NCBI GenBank assembly: GCA_963971535.1
Contig: OZ020593.1
Coordinates: forward strand, 34,940,576 to 35,004,575
Length of the DNA stretch: 64,000 nt
Reading direction: 5' to 3'
DNA from: Notolepis coatsorum
Lineage: Eukaryota > Chordata > Actinopteri > Aulopiformes > Paralepididae
Below are positions 36,632 to 47,334 of this stretch, piece after piece. Numbering within the stretch: the first letter of the stretch is position 1; each line of letters begins with the position of its first letter. Below the pieces are notes generated by a model. The model worked only from the letters and a program-made list of their open reading frames with translations. It did not search any database and had not been told where the DNA came from. The translations under genes were made by a program, and so were the position numbers.

Positions 36632-36704
36632 AATGAATGAATGAATGAAAACTTTATTAACAGATTGCAGAATGGGTACAGTACAGTACAGCAGTACAGT
36701 TCAA
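36632..36704 (-). mobile_element. Second, very short antisense L2-type LINE tail
   Basis: Repeats the same tail (TGAATGAATGAATGAATGAA then AACTTTATTAACAGATTGCA) directly beside the first copy, with about 50 bp of 3' UTR. Confidence 0.8.
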
Positions 36705-37100
36705 GTACCCTTGAATTATAATGGTTATAATGAAACGCTCCGGCGACATCAAGGCTGTTCCTTCAACCGCCGCACTTCTTATTATATCGACTCGGGACAA
36801 CATTTGTTTGTGTCAGATTTGTGTTTGTATCTAGACCACATTGCTTAGCAGAGTTCGGTGATGTGAATGGAAACTGTCAAGTTGATCAACCGATTTTGAA
36901 TACTATCTGGGGCATGGGACTCGGGAGCAATCTTTTTTTTTTATTTTATTTTTTAAATAACTAAATAGTTACTTTTCACAGTAACTCATTACTTTTGGGT
37001 GTAAGTAACTAGTACAGTAACGAAGTTACTTTGAAATGAAGTAACTAGTAAAGTAACTGAGTTACTATTTTTCAGTAACTAGCACAACACTGGTTAACAT

Positions 37101-39997
37101 CTTGTTTCTCTTTTCTCTTAAAAAGTGAGGAGGGTTTCAGAACGGCGGCCTGTCTGAGTGAGTGTTATATCATTGTGTACAAGTTCAGGTGATAGCTGCT
37201 TAGCTTACGTGCTAGTGGTGGCCTACTGTTAGCCAGTCAGCTGTTAGCTGCGGCGCTAGCCTGCTGTGATCACTAGGTGGCCTAGGCTAGGAAACGTTAG
37301 CTTGCTGCTATCGGCCGAGGCCCAGCGCGGGGTGGCTCCGGCCCCTCGCGCGTGCCACCGTGGTTCCCAACTCCCCTCTCCCTCACGGGGAGAGGCGGGG
37401 GGGATTCGAAGTCTCCCCTCTGGTCGCGTGCACCGTTCGCTCGGCGTCTCGCGGGCAGGGGCGGTAGCGCCCGACGGTTAGAGCGGCCGTTAGCTTAATG
37501 CTACTCTGTTGAACGTGCTTTGATTATAACATGTTTTAAACACTCTTGACTACGACGTCATCTTTGACAGAGGATGTTCGTCGAACCTGCCCTGGGCCAG
37601 GACGGCAAGGACTGCGTCAACAAGGGGGACCGTAGCGACGGGATGGAGCGGCGACGCTGCCCAGATCGACAACACAGAACGGCTGTGTTTACTACGGTGC
37701 CTTGAGACTGCACTTCGCTTGATCTACGCTCCGGGTAGGCAAGGTCTGGACCAGACCTTGAGCACGTCTTCTTGCTTTCCCTTCTAAATGTTTTGTAAAT
37801 AACGATGTTTTCCAAAACGAGTGTTGCTGCACTACATTTAGGATACGACGCGAGTTATGTGTGAATTGTCTTGTCACTGGTATTTAGCTTCTCCATGCAA
37901 ATCGGGTTGTTGTTACAGATGTGAAAATTATCTGGTTTGTTGTGTTGAGAAACATCATGTGTGTTTATATGTACCGTGTACTCACAACTAAGGGGGTTAA
38001 CTAACCTATAAAGCTATGCTTAGTGACAAATGAGTAAAGAATGATTCTTTTCTCAGCCTGTAATGACAATGAACAGTGTGTTCACATATTAACAGGTTTT
38101 CCTGTTTTAACTGGCCGTATTAATGGTAAAGTAGGAGGATTGTGTTTCCCCCCGGTTCCCTGGGGACTTCTTCATCCTCCTCTCAGACATGTTGTTGCAC
38201 TACATTGTGTCACTGTGTGGTAGGGATACGATGTAACCCTTAGCTTGATTGCTGAGGTTGTGCTAAAACTCCTGGAGAAACTTTATTTTCCTAAAAGAAA
38301 AGATTGTTTGGTCGCTTTCGTGTGTGCTTTAGCAAGGCCTGTGGCCGATACTAATCGAGAATTATGTATTCTCTCATTATGAAAAACGGCGTTCCTCTGT
38401 AGAGTGTTTTTGCCATTTTTTGTAGGTGATGATGGGTTGTGTGTGTCATGTGACCTACAACTGGGTTGGACTGGCCACAGAAGCACATGTGTAAGTTTGG
38501 TACCGGGGCTCTTGGAGAGCCCTCTCTATTCTGTGTTTTTTCCTTAGTAAAAATCAGATAGCAGGTTAGCTCATGCGCTGTGTGAAGCTGTCAGACGCTT
38601 CATGGAGCTGACTATGACTGTGTCATACTCTCTTTTTGTCATTACATCGTATCATGGGTGTGGGGTCGTAAAGGGGTGAACTGGTAACCTTTCCTCCCCC
38701 TTTTTTCTGTTGGTCAGGGGTAAACCCACCTGTCCTTCAAGGTTCCTGTCACATTGCGGTTCGGCACGTTACAGGGTGAGGGGGGGGGGGGGGGAGTTTC
38801 ATGGTCCCACGGCCTGGAATATTGGGCGTGTGCACCGCAGAAATTCCCCCGCCATAGAGTACGTCACTGTGCGCGTCTCTGTTGGTAGGACTTCCGTGTG
38901 CTGTTCAGGTCATTGTGATGGATCTGTTTCGGGGGGTGGTCAGGGCTCCTCCTCACCAAGCTCCTATTCGGGCCTTCTGTGAGTTGGGACTCTCCTTCCG
39001 TGTGAGGGAGCCTCCTTCAGAGTACAGAGCCTCCTCCTCAGATTGTCAAGGTGAGTGGACCCTCAAGAAGGAGTCCTACTCTATTGTGTATGTATTCGAT
39101 TCAATTCGATTATTGAGTGTGTATGGGTTCAGTGCCTCCTCCCCGGAGAGCCCTAAAACCAATTTTTTACATGGCTCAAGGTGCAATATATTCTTTTCAA
39201 TCTGTACAGCTCGCGTGGGAAGTCTCTCTGGGGATTCCCGTCTCCTTCCTATGGGAGGGTGGTGGGATGTAAAAATGTGAATTTTTTTTACCCCCGGCTG
39301 TGTAGACTGGGATACATACTGTTGGTGCTTCCTTCTTTTCTATTAAAAAGAGTTGGAGTTAGGAAGTATCACACCCCTCTTGTCGTTCCCCTGGGCGCCT
39401 TGGGGATTCAATGACAGGTCTAAATAGCCTGTTCATTGATGTGGGTGTGTCCCGACGCACGTATAGTGCTAGCTCGGGGTGTTCTGTAAACAGGCGACTG
39501 ACTGGCACACCTTGGTTGCTTGAGGTTAAAACGGCGTTTTTATAAAGCAACTGGGATGGAGGTTTTTCCTCTTCCGACGACCAAATCCGACGACCTGGTT
39601 TGGTTATCGACGGATTCTCGTTCATATCTGGGGGATGATGACGGAATGGATCTGAACATATGTAGAGGGGTCTCACGCCCTGGGGGTGGGCCACCGGGCG
39701 CGGTTCGCCCGAACGTCTGGGTGGCGCCTTCTTTTCATGTTTAAGATCAACACGCATATCTGCCCCTTCTCCTGGAGTAGGCATGTCGGCGTGGTTAGGG
39801 CACGGGACTGGTTCTGGTCACGCTGGTCCGGATCAGTTGAACCCGTTGTCCGCCGGGGATGCAGATCTGCTGTTCTGGTAGCCTGAGGGACTTGGGCTTT
39901 TTTCAGGGGGAAAAATGCCAGGTCGGTCCGGGTGTCACAGGGTTAAGCGCTATGGAGACCCTGGTTGGGTACATTTTTTACTCAGCACTGTCGTAAT
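37101..39997 (+). other. DIRS-like internal region, no recognisable protein
   Basis: GC-rich blocks (37300-37480) and a G run at 38782-38793. Open frames of up to 141 codons exist on both strands, but none shows a gag, RT, RNase H or recombinase motif. Confidence 0.45.
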
Positions 39998-40119
39998 GGC
40001 TTACGGCCATGCCAACCTGTACACGCTCGATCTCGTCAGATCTCGGCCGCTACACAGGTTGGTCCTGGTTAGTACTTGGTTGGGAGACCGCCTGGGAATA
40101 CCAAGTACGGTGTGCTTGG
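39998..40119 (+). other. 5S rRNA-like sequence
   Basis: Reads GCTTACGGCCATGCCAACCT at the start, CTCGATCTCGTCAGATCTCG in the first third, GCTACACAGG in place of the canonical A box GCTAAGCAGG, and TTAGTACTTGGTTGGGAGAC plus CGCCTGGGAATACCAAG over the C box and 3' part. This follows vertebrate 5S rRNA along its whole length of about 120 nt with scattered substitutions and one deletion, by eye about 85% identity. The C box is almost intact. It lies within the DIRS-like body, so it is a captured copy, a SINE-like relic or a pseudogene, not a normal 5S array unit. Confidence 0.8.
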
Positions 40120-41033
40120 GGCTGGTTCTCCATTCTTTTTCGCTCCTCTCTCACGCATGGCGAAGAGGGGCCTGTTGGGGTGGTCTTTGACCTCCTCTGG
40201 TGACCCTGTGCTTCCCGTATCGCCGGGCCCGGTCCGAAGTCATGTTTCGTCGACCCGTAGGCCTGGGTTAACCCTTTTTTGAAAACTGAAACACTTGTAC
40301 TGCGGTATAGTCGGTGTATACCCGCAGGTGTGTTTTGGAGTTTTTTTCTTGAGGGGTTATAGGAACAACCACCGCATTGGGTAACACCAAGGTTGTGTTC
40401 AGCTGTCCCCTCTGGCGCCTGTCTCGTCCGCAGTCTCCAGGCTAGGGTTAACAGCCTGTTGCCTGGTTTTTCCCCGGTGCACTGCCTGCTTCCGTTGGTT
40501 AACCTTTTTTGTGTGCTTACGGCCATGCTGACTGCCTGTTCTGCAGGGTCAGTGTGCCAGGCGGTGTACTATTGGGGGGACAGGGCCCGCTCGGCTGAGG
40601 GGCCTTTGTCCGAATACGCTGGCGATGTGGGGGGCGGGGTCACTAAGTGCCCACCTGGTGGGGTCTTGATGCTGGCATCATGGACTTCTCCGGGCCCCCG
40701 TTCCAGGGGGTCCAGTCCCTTTGGTGGGTCTGGGTCTTCCTTCGCGCTCCGCTGCTACGGCCTTGCCACGGGGTTGGGTTTGCCCTTGACCCCGTGATTC
40801 TGGGGGCAGTAACGAGGTTGTTCCCTCCGTTCGTTCCCGGGTGGCATGCGGGTTGTGCGTGTGTGTAGTCGTGGGGTCAAGCCACGGTCTGCTCACCCTG
40901 TGCGTTGAGTTGCTTGAGTGCCTCTTCGCACGGTCGGGTCCGTCGCCCTCCCGTGAAGCCCCCAATAGGGGGGGTGCCCTCCATTAGGGGGGGTCGGGGG
41001 GGCTCGGTCCTCCCTGATCTGATGGCTGTGGGG
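40120..41033 (+). other. DIRS-like internal region, GC-rich, no gene supported
   Basis: Frames at 40393-40797 (134 codons) and others have no recognised motif. GCTTACGGCCATGC near 40518 repeats the first 14 bases of the 5S-like sequence, but the match stops there. Confidence 0.4.
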
Positions 41034-41183
41034 GGCCTCAGCGGGGTACATTTGTCGAGCTTCTAGCTCCCGCTCAGCTCCTATTATGCAATGAGACGCT
41101 GAGCGGGAGGCCTCAGCGGGGTACATTTGTCGAGCTTCTAGCTCCCGCTCAGCTCCTATTATGCAATGAGACGCTGAGCGGGA
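41034..41183 (+). repeat. 75-bp tandem duplication with hairpin
   Basis: Two 75-bp copies starting GGCCTCAGCGGGGTACATTT. Each contains GCTCCCGCTCAGC and, 20 bp later, GCTGAGCGGGAG, which pair as a hairpin. The second copy forms the left part of the internal complementary region. Confidence 0.88.
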
Positions 41184-41285
41184 GCTAGTGTGATACAGAA
41201 CGTTAGGTTATGACTATAACCAAGTTCTGTTAACACTAGTGGACGCTCAGCGTCTAGACGCCGCTGCGGCCCTTGATTTTTCATT
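41160..41285 (+). repeat. DIRS-like internal complementary region
   Basis: The left half complements the 34520 end (to GATACAGAA, about 41199); the right half complements the 41495 end (from CGTTAGGTTATG, 41200). The junction is near 41199/41200. Confidence 0.8.
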
Positions 41286-41495
41286 GTGGTGAAATTTGTT
41301 GGGAAAGAGATGAGTGTGTGGCACCACCCCTGCTTATGTAGGTAAGCGGATGGGGGTGTGGCCAGATGAATGCTGGCATTTAAAGGTACATTTTGAAATT
41401 TATTCAGTATATATATGCTGAAGCGAGATATATGCAATGAGACGCTGAGCGTCCACTAGTGTTAACAGAACTTGGTTATAGTCATAACCTAACGT
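41286..41495 (+). repeat. DIRS-like 3' terminal repeat
   Basis: Inverted relative to 34520-34690. The outer end is AGTCATAACCTAACG, followed by the resumed piggyBac-like element. Confidence 0.8.
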
Positions 41496-42056
41496 TAACA
41501 TGGTAAAACGTGGTTGAATGCCAGCACCCACTTCAATGATAGCGTTGTGAACGCATAATCTCTGTCTTAAATTATGGCTATGTGTCTAATCTGCCCGTCG
41601 CTTATCAATGACTTGTTTGCAGTCAACATTGTCGAAACGGATTGTTTTTTAATCGGTTCATTTCCGTTTTATAGCATTTTGAAAAACCCTCGTTTTTCAG
41701 GAAAATATATAGATTCCGTGATAAACAGCATTTACTGGAATATTCTGGCATACACAAAAGTGTTGTAATTTTTCTGCCTATTTATGAATAGTTTTCAAAT
41801 AAACACTAGATTATATATAATATGTGTGTACTTATGCACGCTAGGGAAGCGGGCTGAAAAATCGATTATCTTATTTCCTGATGGGACACGTTGATATATA
41901 AGTGAAAAAAGCTCTGATTATCCTAAGACTGGTAAAATGGATTCCTTACCTCAGATCAGATGTTATCCAAAAAGATTATTCCAATTCCTGATCGCCATTC
42001 CAAATATCGATTGCGTTTATTGATTCAGCGTTGGGTGCTGGAAATACATAATCCAC

Positions 42057-42228
42057 TTTTCTTTTCTTTTTTTGAATTTTTACAGCTTTTATTGGCCACG
42101 CAGGACCGACAGAGGAGAGGGCGAACGGGAGGAGAGGTGGGGAGGACATGCGACAAATAACGACGGGAGCTGGGATCGAACCTGGGTCGGCCGCGTAGGT
42201 GCGCGAGGCACTATGGTATGCGCCACGA
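42057..42228 (-). mobile_element. Short tRNA-derived SINE
   Basis: On the minus strand: GCGCCCTCGTGGCGCATACC (A-box region), CCAGGTTCGATCCCAGC (B box), then a tail ending in A-rich CAAAAAAAGAAAAGAAAAG. ATCCAC at 42051-42056 and 42229-42234 is a possible short target duplication. It lies inside the right part of the piggyBac-like element. Confidence 0.7.
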
Positions 42229-42561
42229 GGGCGCCCCTATCCACGCTGTTTTGAGGGCCGGCGATCACTTGGTCTCTTCAGTTGGCTTGACGGAAAAGTA
42301 AAATGAGGAAACTGGCCTCCCCCCTTCATCAGTCTAAAGCTAATGGGGTGCAGTTACACAGGGAGAGACGATAGGGGGCGGTATCTTCCCAATTGAGCTC
42401 AGAGAGACTCTGCAACACTAGCGTGAGGCTCGATTGATGAAATATGAATTCAAATCGCCAATAAAAAAAAATACGACAAACAAACGCTATATAGCGTTGC
42501 CGGCACTCAACTGGCGGCATGAACTAACGACAAAACGCGTCGCTGACATCCAAAGTGTTAA

Positions 42562-43913
42562 GACAGGTATATTTAACATAGACTCTGTAATAGTATTTAT
42601 CTCCTCCGACTTTTGCCATGTATTTTGTATAGTACCCTCTTTCTTCTAATATATATGTTTTTATTTTTACTATTTTGTATTATGTATCTTATTATAAAGA
42701 AATTTGTGTATTTTGTATTCTATATTTATTGTATCTTATGGACATGTATACATTCTAGATCTAATCATCCACCATGTAGTATTAAAGATGGGATAGCCTG
42801 TCTTGTGTATTTTGTACTATTGACATTAATTGTAACTCATTATGTTATGGAACAGTAATATTTACATATAATTGTACAGTACTGTATTGCTATACTTGGT
42901 ACCAGTAGAATAATCATAGTTGCTATTGCCTATTACTGACTTTTTGAAGTGCATTTGCATTGGAAAAGTAGATGCTGTACGAATGTGAACCTGTTGGATT
43001 CACCGCTAATCAGCACATGATTATTTAATAAAGACACACCCGATGGCAATCTAGCACAGAGAAAGCAATGTGCTGATGGAGAGGAATGTGTGGAGCGCGT
43101 TGTTCGCAAATTTTGTAATCCATTAATAAAATAGTGTCATTCCAAGTATACTGGTGTGTTTTTTTTCTTTGGTTTACCTGCACCAGCTGGCACCCAGGAG
43201 AAAAGCACTGCTGTGCACAGGTTATTTTCAGTTTTTTTCTTCTTTGATGAGTAAGCTACAACGCATTCAATTCCATATGAAATTGATGCAGTTAATATTT
43301 GAGCCATTATGTGAACTTGGGGTTAGTACAAGACTAACACTGCGTCCAAATTCCTTGCATGCACCACATAGTTAATTGTGGTCATCATACTGTTGGAGCT
43401 TACTGTCCAGTACATGGAGTGCAGTACAGGATGTGTAACATACTACAGGTAACATACTTGGAAGACTTGCATACCCAGGGGGAATTGTCCATTAGTAATA
43501 CCAGAAGGATAAAACTGTTCATTCATGTTGATTACACATTCGTAACATGCAAGCAAAGGTCTGTCTGGTGACTCAATGGGGGTACAGGGTACTGTACCAA
43601 CGGAGGCGCCCCTCAACCCTGCGGACCAACGTGGACGCTGCAAGCAGACACAAGGGATGTGAAAGACACTGGGGAACTAAAAAATTCTACCTTTCAAACA
43701 CAACAAATTAGGGAAAGGGCCGGGGAAGAGTAGACACAAGGAGACAGCTAATGACTGTGGGAAGGGAATTAAAATGAATGCAGCCGCGCCGGTGGTGTAA
43801 ATAGTGGCCAACTCTGTCACAGTTGACCCAAATGTCAACCCCCTGTCCCGGGCAGACAACTGAAACAACACAGGTCCGTTGATCGTCCGTGTAAATATCC
43901 GTGTGAAAGTAGG
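42562..43913. other. Unassigned, no gene seen
   Basis: AT-rich DNA with short open frames only. No recognised motif before the LINE that begins near 43914. Confidence 0.45.
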
Positions 43914-44370
43914 ATGAACCCTCCGTTAGTTCAGGCCCTGCCTGGTCAGTCCCACAGAGGTGAGCCAGCTGGTGGAGGAAAGACCTTGATCAGTTCAATA
44001 TCCAATCATATACCTCAGACAGATGTAGATAGAGATATTGTTATGAAACTACTCATGTCACAAGCCGATTGCGCTTCCCCCAGTATGGACAACCTTGACA
44101 GCACAATGCTTAAACTTGTAGCCAACTACTAATACTAAGTATGTTACCAGTACAAAGTAAATTCATTGAAAAGATTGTATTCAAGCAAGCAATGGATTGC
44201 TTTTCAGACAATAACCTACTGTCCCCTTTTCAGCATGTATACAGAGAAGGACACAACTAGCATTGCACTCACACACATGGCCAATGACTGGCTAACAGGG
44301 ATGGATAACAAGAAATTAGTAGGAGCAGTTATGTTGGACTACAGTGAGGCATTCAACATAATCGATCACC

Positions 44371-45510
44371 CCTGTAGCTCTCACCTCCATAGCCATGAAG
44401 TGCTTTGAGAAGCTAGTAAAGGGCTACATCTGCTCCTCCCTCCCCATCAACATGGACCCCCTGCAATTTGCATACCGCCCCAACAGGTCCACGGAGGACG
44501 CCATAGCCCATGTGCTGCACACAGCAGCATCACACCTGGACAAGAGGCAGGGGAACTATGTGAGAATGCTATTCATCGACTACAGCTCGGCATTCAATAC
44601 CATAGTCCCCTCCATACTCATAGCCAAGCTCAGGGACCTGGGCTTGAACTATGACCTCTGCCAGTGGGTCTTGGCTGGCAGACCCCAGGTGGTGAGAGCA
44701 GGCAACTGCACCTCATCCATCACCCTCAACATAGGGGCCCCCCAGGGCTGTGTTCTGAGTCCCCTCCTCTACTCCCTGTACACACACGACTGTGTGGCTC
44801 AGCGGAGTAGCAATACAATCATCAAATTTGCTGACGACACAGTGGTGGTGGGCCTGATCTCTGCCAACGACGAGAGGGCCTACCTGGAAGAGGTCAAGGT
44901 CCTGGCGGGATGGTGCCAGGAAAACAGCCTCTCCCTGAACGTCAGCAAAACAAAGGAGATGATTGTGGACTTCAGGAGGTCGGGGGTCAAGGACTACAGC
45001 CCCCTCAGCATCGACGGGGCACCGGTTGAGAGAGTCAACAGCTTTAAGTACCTCGGAGCCTACATATCCGAGGATTTGACATGGACCACACACATTGACA
45101 GTGTTGTGAAGAAGGCACGACAACGCCTCTACTTCCTCAGGCGCCTAAGGAAGTTCCAAGTCAGTCAGAAGATCCTTAAGAACTTCTACTCATGTACAAT
45201 AGAGAGCATCTTGACCGGCAACATCACCTCCTGGTTTGGGAATAGCACTGCACAAGACCGAAGCAGACTACAAAGAGTGACACGTTCAGCCGAACGCACA
45301 ATTGGAGGGGGGCTCCCCACCCTCCAGAACATTTACAACAAGTGTTGCAAGGGCAAGGCGAAGAGAATCATTAAAGACTCCAGTCACCCGAACAACTGCC
45401 TCTTTGAACTGCTGCGGTCAGGCAAGCGATACCGGAGTCTCAAGGCGAGCACAGAAAGACTCAGAAGAAGCTTCTATCCCCAGGCCATCAGGCTGCTAAA
45501 CGAACAATGA
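44371..45510 (+). CDS. Rex1/CR1-like LINE reverse transcriptase, 5'-truncated ORF
   Basis: The frame is open from the insertion junction at 44371 ([20 protein letters not shown]), with the first Met at 44395, to the stop at 45508-45510, giving about 379 residues. It would copy LINE RNA at the nicked target. RT motifs are in order: [12 protein letters not shown] (A), [19 protein letters not shown] (B), [14 protein letters not shown] (C, catalytic FADD) and [17 protein letters not shown] (D), then the C-terminal tail ending [16 protein letters not shown]. The N-terminal endonuclease is missing, as usual in 5'-truncated LINEs. [10 protein letters not shown] looks four residues shorter than the family pattern between motifs A and B, so activity is doubtful. 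It sits inside the older LINE at the position of that LINE's own motif A. Confidence 0.88.
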   Translation, partial: PVALTSIAMKCFEKLVKGYICSSLPINMDPLQFAYRPNRSTEDAIAHVLHTAASHLDKRQGNYVRMLFIDYSSAFNTIVPSILIAKLRDLGLNYDLCQWVLAGRPQVVRAGNCTSSITLNIGAPQGCVLSPLLYSLYTHDCVAQRSSNTIIKFADDTVVVGLISANDERAYLEEVKVLAGWCQENSLSLNVSKTKEMIVDFRRSGVKDYSPLSIDGAPVERVNSFKYLGAYISEDLTWTTHIDSVVKKARQRLYFLRRLRKFQVSQKILKNFYSCTIESILTGNITSWFGNSTAQDRSRLQRVTRSAERTIGGGLPTLQNIYNKCCKGKAKRIIKDSSHPNNCLFELLRSGKRYRSLKASTERLRRSFYPQAIRLLNEQ

Positions 45511-46001
45511 ATGAACACTACACAACAACAACCACCAAACGCACATAGCACACACATCCACACGCACACACTCACTTTAAACAAACACACTGTAGCACCC
45601 ACTCCACACACTTTATAGCACACACCCACTTTAAACAAACACACTGTAGCACCCACTCCCCACACTTTATATTTATTGATGAAGGATTGCACTACAACTC
45701 GTACACCTTACTGTAAATTGTACCTAAATTGTACCTCATCCCATTTCTGCTTTGCACTATATAGTAATGTACATTAGTACACTGCATAGTATTGTATATT
45801 ATATGGTAACTCAGAACATTGTACATATGTCTATACCGAACACTGTGACCTCATTTTCTTCTTCTAAAATTACATGCTATACTATGTTATTTGATACTAT
45901 CTTGTCTAGCACAGTCTCTGGAGCGTAACAGTAAGAAGCATTTTGTATGAAAGTATTCTGTACTTCTGTATGACAACTATTAAAGAAACTTGAAACTTGA
46001 A
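45511..46001 (+). mobile_element. 3' UTR of the Rex1-like LINE, with short tandem repeat
   Basis: Two units of about 56 bp (CACTTTAAACAAACACACTG plus TAGCACCCACTCC) lie at 45570-45670. The element ends in AAAGAAACTTGAAACTTGAA. The older LINE resumes at about 46002 (ACCCTTACTGG). A target duplication is not clear (ACCCCT against ACCCTT). Confidence 0.7.
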
Positions 46002-46036
46002 ACCCTTACTGGTTGGCAAGCTACAGTGTTATGGTT

Positions 46037-46447
46037 TGAATGAATGAATGATTTTATTTCGGTCTTCTTTTACAAAGCAATGTACAGTAGTAGGACATTT
46101 ATAAAAAAATTAAGAAAATGACAGAAAAGGTGTATGCTGAAGCCGATAAAAAAATCCTTTTTACATTACATTATTAATAAAAAAATAAAATAGAAACATA
46201 ATTCAGTACATAATTTAGCAAAATAATAATAAAAAAAAGTTTACGAAAGTTTTAGTGTAGTTTATACAGTAATATATAAAAAACTTATACATTTTCTTTT
46301 CTTTTTTGTCACAATTTTAATATAACAGTTATGTTATAATAAAATATAATTAGGATTATAATAAGGTTTTATATTTATGTATCACCTTATATTTGAATAA
46401 TTTCTTAAATGTATTGTTTATTATTGTTTCACTTCCAATGTAATTTA
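46037..46447 (-). mobile_element. Antisense LINE or SINE tail inserted in the older LINE
   Basis: Starts GAATGAATGAATGATTTTAT and is AT-rich throughout, like a reversed LINE 3' end with a (TTCA)n tail. ATGGTTT flanks it on both sides (46030-46036 and about 46448-46454), a plausible 7-bp target duplication. The interrupted LINE reads on across it. Confidence 0.65.
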
Positions 46448-46645
46448 ATGGTTTAATCACTATCTCACAGAGAGAAAACAAAAAGTCATCTTTAATGGCA
46501 GCTACTGTAGTCAAACAGTGAAGTCACAGACTGTGGGGTTCCACAAGGCAGTTGTCTAGGGCCTTTGTTATACTCCTTCACCAATGATCTGCCGCCATGT
46601 GTGAAAAATGTAAACACAATTATGTATGCCCATAACACTACTATA

Positions 46646-47334
46646 TGTTATGAGGGGGTGGCGAGGGAAGGAGAGGAGAACCCAATATGCGGAATGGAGT
46701 GGAAGGAGGAGACGGACGTTTGCTCTTCTCAAACACTGTGCTCTTTTTAATATAAGAACCATGTGAAAAAAGATTTGATCAAAAAATATATATATAAGAA
46801 CCACGAGAGCGATAATAGGTCATAAGACCAAAACAAAAGTAAAGAAGCTGATAAATAAACAAACATAAAGACAGGCGAAGGCACGTTACAAAATAACAAC
46901 GAAAGGCGCAGCCGAGCTGGCACTGAGTAAAAATCTAACTGAGAACACGAAAATCAAAGTGCAACAAAACGGATTACTAACAACACACTTACTTAGCAGA
47001 ACACAACAACAGGGCAAGGACGACGTAAACAGGAACAGGGGTAACGGAGGTAATGACGCCACCAGGAAGTGAGGACAGACCCACACTTAAATACAAAGAC
47101 TAATTATAATAAGCAACACCTGGCAAGGCCAGGCCAAAACACAATCAAATAAACACCAAAAGCAATATCACACACAAACAACCAGACAGGAGAACGACAT
47201 TAAACAAGGGAAGGAAGAGCCCAGGACAATATAATGGACTGCACCATCTGGCGGTGGCCGCTAGAGGGCGGCAGGAGACCACTGTTCATCTTGTCCCCAC
47301 TGCCCCAGCCAGGGCTCAGTTTGGGACTGTGACA
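46646..47334 (-). mobile_element. Solo LTR, 689 bp
   Basis: On the minus strand it starts TGTCACAGTCCCAAACTGAG and ends in CATAACA, a TG...CA terminus. A TATTTAAGTGTGGG string near 47085-47095 could be its TATA region. Flanks ACTATA (46640-46645) and ACTATG (47335-47340) differ by one base. It sits within the RT motif C codons of the older LINE. Its family (Gypsy, ERV or other) is not assigned. Confidence 0.72.

Larger units (their letters stand above)
35424..37092. mobile_element. Non-autonomous hAT element with 8-bp target duplication
   Basis: The ends CAGTGTTGGGACTAACGCG and CAGTAACTAGCACAACACTG form imperfect inverted repeats starting CAGTGTTG. The flanks GTTAACAT at 35416-35423 and 37093-37100 are identical, the 8-bp duplication of hAT. 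The outer 100 bp on both sides are rich in GTTACT/AGTAAC strings typical of this fish hAT group. No transposase is present. Confidence 0.92.
34520..41495 (+). mobile_element. Second DIRS-like element, coding part not recognisable
   Basis: 34520-34690 is inverted at 41300-41450 (shared CCACACCCCCATCCGCTTAC and CATTTAAAGGTACATTTTG strings). The internal region at about 41160-41285 is complementary to both outer ends: TGCAATGAGACGCTGAGCGG matches the left end and CGTTAGGTTATGACTATAAC the right end. This is DIRS architecture. I could not find RT, RNase H or recombinase motifs in 37.1-41.0 kb, so it may be a non-autonomous or very degraded copy. Its terminal sequences differ from the element at 15-21.7 kb, so it is a separate family. 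Confidence 0.8.
34498..42561. mobile_element. piggyBac-like element split by a DIRS-like insertion
   Basis: The left end TTAACACTTTGGATGCC at 34498 and the right end GACATCCAAAGTGTTAA at 42545-42561 are inverted repeats beginning in TTAA. Only 22 bp (34498-34519) and about 1066 bp (41496-42561) belong to this element; the rest is the DIRS-like insertion. The inner sequence at 41574-41690 matches 59117-59225 in the third family member. No transposase frame is seen. Confidence 0.78.

Noticed and set aside
39359-39784. Minus-strand 141-codon frame in the second DIRS-like element
   Set aside because: No gag, RT or recombinase motif and the opposite orientation to the element; likely chance in GC-rich DNA.
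39998-40119. Functional 5S rRNA gene
   Set aside because: Substitutions in the A box and elsewhere, one deletion, and location inside a retroelement; recorded as 5S-like only.
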